Positions 1 to 8,000 of a stretch of DNA of 15,728 bases are shown here, piece after piece. Source of the stretch: Fimimonas sp963619835 (GTDB lineage Bacteria > Bacillota > Clostridia > Christensenellales > CAG-314); assembly GCA_963619835.1 (NCBI GenBank), contig CAVEYD010000026.1, positions 1-15,728 on the forward strand, in the 5' to 3' direction. Made by a program: the position numbers and the translations under genes. Numbering within the stretch: the stretch's first letter is position 1; each line of letters starts with the position of its first letter. Under the pieces are notes generated by a model, which saw only the letters and a list, made by a program, of their open reading frames with translations, ran no database searches and was not told where the DNA came from.

Positions 1-1210
<1,210 letters not shown>

Positions 1211-1418
1211 TGTAAATTTTCCTCCTGATTTTTAAGTAAATCATTTTTTAATTTTTTTAGTTTTTTTGCAAGCCTTACAACTTGCGTGGGCTAAAACGGT
1301 TGCGGTTTGCAGTAACTTCGGTACAAAACCACTGTGTAAGCAAAACCTTGCTTCCATTATAACCTATTTTTTTGTTTTGGTCTACACTTTTTGCAAAATA
1401 TTTTTACAAAAAACAACA
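1211..1418 (-). promoter_or_regulatory. fusA-tuf intergenic region: tuf promoter and structured leader
   Basis: This 208-bp gap holds a good sigma-A-type promoter reading toward tuf: -10 TATAAT at 1356-1361, a 17-nt spacer, and -35 TAGACC at 1379-1384 (four of six to TTGACA). Transcription should start near 1349, giving a leader of about 139 nt. Possible hairpins are a 6-bp stem AAGCAA/TTGCTT at 1338-1353 (partly overlapping the start site), a GTGGTTTTG/CAAACCGC stem with one wobble and one bulge at 1302-1332, and GCAAG/CTTGC at 1268-1285. The last is followed on the transcript by A-runs rather than U-runs, so it is not an intrinsic terminator. No gene is seen in the gap. The promoter is well supported by sequence; the roles of the hairpins are unknown. 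Confidence 0.72.
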
Positions 1419-3518
1419 CTATTTTTCTGCATGTTCCTTTGTAATTTTGTCGCGTATCGATTTGGGTACTTCGGCAAAATGATCAAATTGCATAGAGTAG
1501 TTTCCTCTACCTTGGGTACGGCTACGCAAATCGGTTGCATATCCGAACATTTCGGCAAGAGGGATAAATGCGTTGATGACTTGGACTCCGTTGCGCATTT
1601 CAATTCCGTTGACGGTTCCGCGTCTGCTGGTTACGTTGCCCATAACGTCGCCGAGATATTCTTCCGGCAAAGTGATTTCTACTTTCATTGTGGGCTCAAG
1701 CAAAACGGGTTCGGCAATGGTTGCTGCGTTTTTGAAAGCCAAAGATCCGGCAATTTTGAATGCCATTTCCGAGCTGTCGACCGGGTGGAAACTTCCGTCG
1801 TAAACGGTAACTTTGAAGTCAACCACTTCGTAACCTGCAAGAGGTCCTGTTTTTGAAGCTTCTTGAATACCGTTGTTGATGGGTTGAATGTATTCCTTGG
1901 GAATACTTCCACCGACTGTTGCATCGACAAATTCGTAACCTTTTCCGGGTTCTTGAGGTTCGAGACGGATTTTACAATGTCCGTATTGTCCTTTACCGCC
2001 GGATTGACGTACATACTTGCCTTCTGCTTCGACAGATTTACGGATTGTTTCACGATAAGAAACTTGCGGTCTACCTACATTTGCTTCAACCTTAAATTCA
2101 CGAAGCAATCTGTCGACAATGATTTCGAGGTGCAACTCGCCCATGCCGGCAATGATTGTTTGTCCTGTTTCTTGGTCGGTGTAGGTTTTGAACGTGGGAT
2201 CTTCCTCGGCAAGCTTTAACAAAGCAAGAGTCATTTTTTCTTGTCCTGCCTTGGTTTTAGGTTCGATTGCAACCTTGATAACCGGCTCGGGGAATACCAT
2301 GCTGTCCAAAACGATCGGAGCTTTTTCATCGCACAGTGTGTCGCCTGTGGTTGTGTCTTTTAAGCCAACCAAAGCAACGATTTCGCCTGCATACGTTTCG
2401 GGAATTTCTTCACGTTGCGCTGCGTGCATTTGCAATACCTTTGTGATACGTTCGCGCTTACCTTTTGTAGCATTGTAAACATAGCTACCTGCTTGCAATT
2501 TACCGCTGTAAACACGGCAGTAAGCAAGTTTTCCGACAAACGGATCGGCAACAATCTTGAATGCCAAACCGCAGAACGGTTCGTCATCGTCCGTTTTACG
2601 AACAATCTTCTTTTCTTCGTCGTGAACGTCGAAACCGACAACGTGGTCTACGTCTACGGGGCTGGGAAGATAGTCGCATACGGCATCAAGAAGTTTTTGA
2701 ATACCTTTGTTTTTGTAAGCTGTTCCGCACAAAACGGGATTGACTTTGAGTTCGAGAACTGCTTTACGAAGAGCAGTTTTGATTTCGTCTACCGACAAAT
2801 CGCCTTCCTCAAAGAATTTTTCCATCAATGCGTCGTCTGTTCCGGCAACAAATTCGACAAGTTCGTCATGTGCTTGATTTACTTCGTCGATCATGTCGGC
2901 AGGAATTTCGCCTTCGTCAATGATAAGTCCTTTGGGATCGTTGTAGTAGAATGCTTTCTTTGTGATAACGTCAACTATTCCGCGGAAGGTTTCTTCCTTA
3001 CCGATGGGAAGTTGAATTGGCATTGCGTTTGCCTTTAAGCGTTCGCGCATCATTTTTACAACGTTGTGGAAGTTTGCACCGTTGATGTCCATCTTGTTGA
3101 CAAATGCAATACGAGGAACGTTGTACTTGGATGCTTGGTGCCATACCGTTTCACTTTGCGGTTCTACACCGCCTTTTGCGCAAAAGACTGCTACTGCTCC
3201 GTCCAAAACACGCAAGGAACGCTCTACTTCTACTGTGAAGTCAACGTGTCCCGGGGTGTCGATAAGGTTGATACGATAGTCTACGTTGTTGTACTTGTTG
3301 ATCCAGTGAACGGTTGTTGCGGCACTTGCAATTGTGATACCACGTTCTTGCTCTTGTGCCATACTGTCCATTACTGCAGTACCTTCGTGAACCTCACCGA
3401 TTTTGCGGGTTTTACCGGAAAAGAACAAAATTCTTTCGCTGGTGGTTGTTTTTCCTGCGTCGATGTGCGCCATAATACCGATGTTACGCACATTTTGCAG
3501 CGGATATTGTCTTGCCAT
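1419..3518 (-). CDS. fusA: Elongation factor G
   Basis: Ribosome-dependent GTPase that drives translocation of tRNA and mRNA and, with RRF, ribosome recycling. The protein has 699 residues, the normal EF-G length, and starts MARQYPLQNVRNIGIMAHID. Visible motifs are the P-loop AHIDAGKTT at 17-25, the switch I region with ERGIT at 58-62, DTPGH at 87-91 and NKMD at 141-144. The remaining domains are intact through to the C-terminal KEHAEK, and no frameshift is seen. The start is supported by AGGAG about 11 nt upstream (around 3530-3534) and by the 23-nt gap from rpsG, which implies co-transcription. Stop is TAG. It reads as the classical housekeeping EF-G rather than a tetracycline-resistance ribosomal protection protein, because of its position in the str-type operon and its canonical N-terminus. 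Confidence 0.98.
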   Translation of the reverse strand: MARQYPLQNVRNIGIMAHIDAGKTTTSERILFFSGKTRKIGEVHEGTAVMDSMAQEQERGITIASAATTVHWINKYNNVDYRINLIDTPGHVDFTVEVERSLRVLDGAVAVFCAKGGVEPQSETVWHQASKYNVPRIAFVNKMDINGANFHNVVKMMRERLKANAMPIQLPIGKEETFRGIVDVITKKAFYYNDPKGLIIDEGEIPADMIDEVNQAHDELVEFVAGTDDALMEKFFEEGDLSVDEIKTALRKAVLELKVNPVLCGTAYKNKGIQKLLDAVCDYLPSPVDVDHVVGFDVHDEEKKIVRKTDDDEPFCGLAFKIVADPFVGKLAYCRVYSGKLQAGSYVYNATKGKRERITKVLQMHAAQREEIPETYAGEIVALVGLKDTTTGDTLCDEKAPIVLDSMVFPEPVIKVAIEPKTKAGQEKMTLALLKLAEEDPTFKTYTDQETGQTIIAGMGELHLEIIVDRLLREFKVEANVGRPQVSYRETIRKSVEAEGKYVRQSGGKGQYGHCKIRLEPQEPGKGYEFVDATVGGSIPKEYIQPINNGIQEASKTGPLAGYEVVDFKVTVYDGSFHPVDSSEMAFKIAGSLAFKNAATIAEPVLLEPTMKVEITLPEEYLGDVMGNVTSRRGTVNGIEMRNGVQVINAFIPLAEMFGYATDLRSRTQGRGNYSMQFDHFAEVPKSIRDKITKEHAEK

Positions 3519-3541
3519 TACCTGTCAAACTCCTATAAAAA

Positions 3542-4012
3542 TTACCATCTGAAATGCGCAAAAGCCTTGTTTGCTTCGGCAGATCTGTGCATTTCTTCTT
3601 TTCTCTTGAATGCGTTACCTTGTTCGTTAGAAGCGTCAATAAGTTCTCCTGCCAAACGCAAATGCATGTATCTTTCGCTACGTTTACGAGCAAATAATAC
3701 AAGCCAACGAATTGCCAAAGTTTGACGTCTTTCAGGTCTAACCTCCATAGGTACTTGATAGTTAGCGCCGCCGACACGTCTTGCTTTACATTCGAGCATG
3801 GGCATAAGATTGTTGATTGCTTTGTTGAACACTTCCATCGGGTCTTGGCCTGTCTTTGCTTTGATTTCGTCAAATGCACCATAGACAATTTCTTGAGCCG
3901 TACCCTTTTTGCCGTCCTGCATAACTTGGTTGATAACTTTTGTTACAACTTTTGAACCATATACGGGATCGGGTAGAACGTCCCTCTTGGGGACTCCACT
4001 TCTTCTTGGCAT
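3542..4012 (-). CDS. rpsG: 30S ribosomal protein S7
   Basis: Primary 16S rRNA-binding protein that nucleates assembly of the 30S head. The protein has 156 residues, the standard length. It begins MPRRSGVPKRDVLPDPVYGS, carries the conserved stretch around VGGANYQVPMEVRPERR in the middle, and ends AFAHFRW, as many S7 proteins do. AGGAGG at 4022-4027, 9 nt before the ATG, fixes the start. It sits between rpsL (204-nt gap, unusually long for this junction in Bacillota) and fusA (23-nt gap). In E. coli, S7 represses its own operon by binding the rpsL-rpsG intercistronic RNA (established knowledge); the long structured gap here could serve a similar purpose, which is inference only. Confidence 0.98.
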   Translation of the reverse strand: MPRRSGVPKRDVLPDPVYGSKVVTKVINQVMQDGKKGTAQEIVYGAFDEIKAKTGQDPMEVFNKAINNLMPMLECKARRVGGANYQVPMEVRPERRQTLAIRWLVLFARKRSERYMHLRLAGELIDASNEQGNAFKRKEEMHRSAEANKAFAHFRW

Positions 4013-4216
4013 GTGTGTTTTCCTCCTTGTTAGATTTTTTTGATTTAATTTTGTTCTTTTACCAATACAGCCAACTCAACGCATAGTTCCATCAATGCGG
4101 AGAAACTTCTGCCTTGCAGTGAACAAGCCACAGGCATACTGCTTATCGGAAAACAGTCAAAATTAAATAATCCGACTATTCACCAATTGAACTGTAATGT
4201 TTGTCCTGACTAAATA
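4013..4216 (-). promoter_or_regulatory. rpsL-rpsG intercistronic region with predicted RNA structure
   Basis: This 204-nt spacer has a central part (about 4070-4150) visibly richer in G+C than its A/T-rich edges. Read on the minus-strand transcript it can form a hairpin at 4110-4136 (TGCCT/AGGCA with an inner GTG/CAC pair), or alternatively an overlapping hairpin at 4116-4142 (GCAGT/ACTGC with an inner GCC/GGC). These two exclude each other. Another stem CGCAT/ATGCG spans 4080-4099. The end nearest rpsL (4167-4191) contains one arm of an inverted repeat whose partner lies before rpsL. A 30-codon ORF with no good ribosome binding site occupies 4045-4137. No convincing promoter was found. It may be a regulatory RNA element; function is unproven. 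Confidence 0.5.
4167..4191 (+). repeat. Inverted repeat arm downstream of rpsL
   Basis: A 25-nt segment whose reverse complement matches 4605-4628 at 21 positions with three mismatches and a one-base gap. It includes a perfect 10-bp block (GTCGGATTAT and its complement) and a 5-bp block (TTGAA/TTCAA) at the other end. The arms lie on either side of rpsL, so on the mRNA they could pair and loop out the whole coding region. One of the three mismatches would be a tolerable G-U pair. I found no further copy elsewhere in the window by eye. Confidence 0.6.
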
Positions 4217-4591
4217 TTAGTTTTTAGGACGTTTTGCGCCGTACTTACTACGAGATTGTCTGCGGTTTGCAACGCCTGAAGCATCCAATGTACCACGAAT
4301 AATGTGATAACGAATACCGGGCAAGTCACGAACTCTTCCGCCACGAATCAATACAACGCTGTGCTCTTGAAGGTTGTGACCTTCTCCCGGGATGTAGCAT
4401 GTTCCTTCAAGTCCGTTTGTACGGCGAACACGTGCAATCTTACGAAGAGCAGAGTTAGGCTTTTTGGGTGAAGTTGTGGTTACGTTTAAGCATACGCCAC
4501 GTTTTTGAGGACAGCTGTCCAAAAGCGGAGATTTGCTCTTTTCGGCATCACGTCTTCTGCCTTGCTTAATCAACTGGTTGATTGTTGCCAT
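4217..4591 (-). CDS. rpsL: 30S ribosomal protein S12
   Basis: Decoding-centre protein of the 30S subunit that helps set translational accuracy. The protein is 124 residues, the same length as E. coli S12, starting MATINQLIKQGRR and ending KYGAKRPKN. The start at 4591 is chosen because AGGAGG lies at 4599-4604, 7 nt upstream; the in-frame ATG at 4609 would place this ribosome binding site inside the coding region. The streptomycin-contact loop TTTSPKKPNSALRK is present with lysine 43 intact. At position 88, where E. coli and M. tuberculosis have lysine, this protein has arginine (GGRVRDLPG, codon CGT). K88R is a known streptomycin-resistance substitution. Asp89, the residue methylthiolated in E. 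coli, is retained. The gene is flanked by an imperfect inverted repeat (4167-4191 and 4605-4628). Confidence 0.98.
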   Translation of the reverse strand: MATINQLIKQGRRRDAEKSKSPLLDSCPQKRGVCLNVTTTSPKKPNSALRKIARVRRTNGLEGTCYIPGEGHNLQEHSVVLIRGGRVRDLPGIRYHIIRGTLDASGVANRRQSRSKYGAKRPKN

Positions 4592-4703
4592 TTTTTTACC
4601 TCCTTTCAATAGTGATTGGTCGGATTATCCAAAAGGAATTCCGGATATATTGTACATGCCAAAGCATGATACAAACTTTTTAATAATTGCCGTTTTGCAA
4701 AAA
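4592..4703 (-). promoter_or_regulatory. L7Ae-rpsL intergenic region with hairpin
   Basis: This 112-nt spacer contains a compact hairpin at 4650-4674 (TTGTA and CATGC on one side, GCATG and TACAA on the other, one bulged base, 4-nt loop). It also contains the upstream arm of the rpsL-flanking repeat and the rpsL ribosome binding site AGGAGG at 4599-4604. The hairpin is not followed by a U-run on the transcript, so it is not an intrinsic terminator. A weak TTGTAT hexamer is present but has no good -10, and I do not call a promoter. Confidence 0.45.
4605..4628 (-). repeat. Inverted repeat arm upstream of rpsL, abutting its ribosome binding site
   Basis: Partner of 4167-4191. On the transcript this arm ends with TTGAA immediately before the AGGAGG of rpsL at 4604-4599, so pairing with the downstream arm would place a helix directly against the ribosome binding site. 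Confidence 0.6.
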
Positions 4704-4937
4704 CTACTTTAACACTCCGACAGCTCCGCAAGGAACGTCTATTGAGTACTCTTGGGCAATTTGATTCATTGTGGAATGCGAAAAATACTTTACTTTGTAC
4801 TTTTGCGCTTCGGCAATGATGGAATTTACATACTCGGTGTCGGCATCAGTTGCAATTTGAATTTGAGCAATGTTGTTTGCTTTTAACTCTCGCAAAATTT
4901 GTTTTTTGCCGATAACCACGTTTACATTGTTGTTCAT
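4704..4937 (-). CDS. L7Ae/YbxF-type small ribosome- and kink-turn-associated protein
   Basis: The protein has 77 residues, matching the small L7Ae/L30e/S12e/Gadd45 fold family encoded between rpoC and rpsL in Bacillota (YbxF/RplGB in Bacillus). The glycine-lysine signature near the N-terminus (VVIGKKQILREL, residues 8-19), the ATDADTEY loop (29-36) and the C-terminal VPCGAVGVLK (68-77) fit the family. Homologues bind kink-turn RNA and associate with ribosomes; the exact cellular role is uncertain. The ATG at 4937 has only GGTGAT (4940-4945) upstream, complementary to the 16S tail but very close to the start. The predicted transcription start lies only about 9 nt upstream, so the mRNA would have an extremely short leader. 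It probably heads the rpsL-rpsG-fusA transcript. Confidence 0.88.
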   Translation of the reverse strand: MNNNVNVVIGKKQILRELKANNIAQIQIATDADTEYVNSIIAEAQKYKVKYFSHSTMNQIAQEYSIDVPCGAVGVLK

Positions 4938-4952
4938 AAATCACCAACGTAC

Positions 4953-4981
4953 ATTTTAACAAAATATGACAAAGACGTCAA
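4953..4981 (-). promoter_or_regulatory. Promoter for L7Ae-rpsL-rpsG-fusA
   Basis: The -35 TTGACG is at 4976-4981, followed by a 17-nt spacer and -10 TAAAAT at 4953-4958 preceded by TGT (extended -10 motif). Transcription should begin around 4945-4947, next to the L7Ae start codon at 4937. The -35 hexamer sits inside one arm of the 12-bp inverted repeat at 4971-5009. Confidence 0.7.
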
Positions 4982-5009
4982 GCATTTTTTTGAAACACTT
5001 GACGTCTTT
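4971..5009 (-). terminator. 12-bp hairpin after rpoC: possible weak terminator
   Basis: A perfect 12-bp inverted repeat (AAAGACGTCAAG at 4971-4982, CTTGACGTCTTT at 4998-5009) with a 15-nt loop. Each arm contains the palindrome GACGTC. It lies 60 to 98 nt after the rpoC stop, where a partial terminator would be expected. On the minus-strand transcript it is followed by GTCATATTTTG rather than a clean U-run, so termination may be weak or absent. It could instead be an mRNA 3'-end structure or a binding site for a dimeric regulator overlapping the -35. Confidence 0.45.
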
Positions 5010-5024
5010 ATTTAATTTTACATT

Positions 5025-5069
5025 GTTTTTAGGTAGCAACCTTTAACAACTTGCTACTTGCTTAAAAAC
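5025..5069 (-). other. Hairpin immediately after the rpoC stop
   Basis: Inverted repeat GTAGCAA/TTGCTAC (5033-5039 and 5051-5057, 11-nt loop) extended by an outer GTTTTTA/TAAAAAC pair (5025-5031 and 5063-5069) across a small internal loop. The outer arm includes the last base of the rpoC stop codon. There is no following U-run. It may stabilise the 3' end of the rpoBC message. Confidence 0.4.
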
Positions 5070-8000
5070 TATTCGGCAATTTCTTCCTCAACGGGAGCTT
5101 CTTCCTCTTCTTCGTGAACGGGAGTAAGCTCTAAATCACGATACTGTTGCAAACCTGTACCGGCAGAGATCATCTTGCCGATGATTACGTTTTCTTTCAA
5201 GCCGTACAACGGGTCGGACTTGTTTTTGATTGCAGCTTCGGTAAGAACACGTGATGTTTCTTGGAAGGATGCTGCCGACAAGAAGCTGTCTGTTGCCAAA
5301 CTTGCCTTGGTGATACCGAGCAAAACACGTTTTGCGGTTGCGGGTACTCCGTCTTCTTCCAAAGCCTTGCTGTTAGCTTCTTCAAACTTGAAGATGTCGA
5401 TAACTTCGCCGGGAAGCAAATCGGTTGTGCCGGAATCTTCGATACGAACTTTACGAAGCATTTGACGAACAATAACTTCGATGTGCTTGTCGTTGATTTC
5501 TACACCGTTTGTACGGTAAGTTTGTTGTACTTCTTTAAGAATGTACTCTTCGACTGCTTTGAGTCCCTTGGTTGTGAGCAAGTCTTGCGGGAAGATTGAA
5601 CCGTCGGTAAGAGGTTGTCCGCTTTCGACTGTTTCACCGTTGTGAACGATGATACGTGAAGTGTAAGGAATGTTGTACTCCTTAACTTTGCCGTTGCTTT
5701 CGGTGATTTGAACAAGCTTTCTTTCGGTGTTTTGAGGAATTGTTACAACACCGTTGACTTCGCAAATGATTGCGCATCCCTTAGGTTTACGTGCTTCGAA
5801 CAATTCTTCTACACGAGGCAAACCTTGTGTAATATCGTCGGATGTTGCAACACCACCGGTGTGGAATGTACGCATGGTAAGCTGTGTACCGGGTTCACCG
5901 ATTGATTGAGCGGCAATAACACCGACTGCTTCACCGAGATTTACAGGTTTACCTGTTGCCATGTTTGCACCATAGCACTTGCAACATACTCCATGCTCCG
6001 AACGGCAAGTAAGTGCTGTACGAATGTAAAGTCTGTTGATGCCGGCTTTTACGATTTCGGCTGCGAGATCGTCGGTGATCATTGTGTCGCCCGGACAAAT
6101 TACTTCGCCTGTTGTGGGATTGATAACATCGTCGACAACATATCTGCCGATAATACGATCTTCAAATTTTTCGACAATTTCGTTTTTACCTGTTCCGCGG
6201 AAGGCTTCTACCCACATACCGGGCGCATGACTGCCTACAGAACAATCTTCTTCACGAATAATAACGTTTTGTGCAACGTCGACAAGACGACGAGTAAGGT
6301 AACCTGAGTCGGCTGTTTTAAGAGCTGTGTCTGCCAAACCTTTACGTCCACCGTGTGAGGAAATAAAGTACTCGAGCACTGACAAACCTTCACGGAAACA
6401 AGATTTAACGGGCAACTCGATGGTACGTCCGGAAGGATCTGCCATCAAGCCACGCATTCCGCAACATTGACGAATCTGGTCCATGCTACCACGTGCTTTG
6501 GAGTCGGACATCATCCAAATTGGGTTGTCGGCTTCCATGTTGTTTTTAACCAACGTTTCGATTTTTTCTGCTGCGTCTTTCCAAACTTTGATAACTGCTT
6601 GATAACGTTCGTTTTCGGTAATGAAACCTTCGTTGAAGTTTTCTTCGATGGCAATTACTTCTTGTTCGGAATCGTGCAAAACTTCCTTCTTTTCGGCAGG
6701 AATGTTCATGTCGAATACGCTTGTGGTAAGTCCGCTGATTGTTGAATACTTGTAACCTAAAGCTTTTACGTTGTCTAGCATGACTGCTGTGGGGGTTGTT
6801 CCACGAAGCTTGAAGCACTTTTCAACAATGGTTGAAAGTGTGCCTTTGCTGACAAGATAACTCTTGGGGTTGTTGATCATTTCGACTGTAAGTCCCATGG
6901 GGATGCCCAAAGTCTTACGTTCGTATTCGCGCTTTGCAAGAATTTCCGGATCGGTGATGTACGGATCGTCAGATTCGGCAGAAGAATCTTTGTAGTCGTA
7001 GTAGATTGCTTGACAGAAAATCATACGGCCTACGGTTGTCCAAATTTTTGAACCGTCTTCCAAACGAACGTTGATAATCGTTTGCAAAGTGATGTCTTTT
7101 GCGACATAAGCTTGGTAAGCTTCGTCAAAACCTGCATAGAATTTGCCTTTACGCAAAAGTGCAATTTCGTCTTCGGTTAAAACTTGGTTTGCACGAGCTT
7201 TGTCGTACAATTGCATGATTTTGACAATTTCAGTTGTGTCGACGGGACGTACACTTGTTAAGTAGTAGCAACCTAAAACCATGTCCTGTGTGGGACAAAT
7301 TACAGGTTTGCCGTCTGCAAGCTTAAGAATGTTGTTTGCGGCAAGCATAAGATATCTTGCTTCGGCTTGTGCCTCGATTGAAAGAGGTACGTGCACTGCC
7401 ATTTGGTCTCCGTCGAAGTCGGCGTTGAATGCGGTACATGCAAGCGGGTGAAGCTTGATTGCTCTACCTTCGACAAGTACCGGCTCGAAAGCTTGAATTG
7501 ACAATCTGTGAAGTGTAGGAGCACGGTTGAGCATTACGGGGTGATCCTTGATGATACCTTCCAAAATATCCCATACTTTTGCATCGGCTCTTTCTACACG
7601 TTTTTTAGCTGATTTTACGTTGTGGCATTGGTTTGTTTCAACCAACTTTCTCATAACAAACGGCTTGAACAATTCCAAAGCCATTTCCTTGGGAATACCG
7701 CATTGATGAAGCTTGAGTTCCGGTCCTACAACGATAACCGAACGACCTGAATAGTCGACACGTTTACCGAGCAAGTTTTGACGGAAACGTCCTTGCTTAC
7801 CACGAAGCAAACCGGACAAAGACTTTAACTCTCTGTTGCCTGCGCCTGTTTGAGGACGTTTGCTACGGCTGTTGTCCAAAAGTGAATCGACAGCATCTTG
7901 CAACATACGTTTTTCGTTGTTGATAAGAATTTCCGGAGCGTTGATTTCAATCATCTTCTTTAGACGATTGTTGCGGTTGATAACTCTGCGATACAAATCG

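Noticed and set aside
1268..1285. Terminator between fusA and tuf
   Set aside because: The GCAAG/CTTGC stem is short and is followed by A-runs on the transcript, not U-runs.
2415..3725. Several plus-strand open frames of 200 or more codons opposite fusA
   Set aside because: They are antisense shadows of fusA with no family resemblance and no ribosome binding sites.
4070..4150. tRNA, tmRNA or SRP RNA in the rpsL-rpsG spacer
   Set aside because: No T-loop motif, cloverleaf or SRP tetraloop core could be found in the sequence.
4592..4609. Upstream ATG for rpsL giving an MKGGKK extension
   Set aside because: The extension encodes the AGGAGG ribosome binding site itself, and the 124-residue form equals the standard S12 length.
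4971..5021. Plus-strand promoter from the second TTGACG copy in the inverted repeat
   Set aside because: At the correct 17-nt spacing the -10 would be ATTGTT, a poor match, and no plus-strand gene follows.
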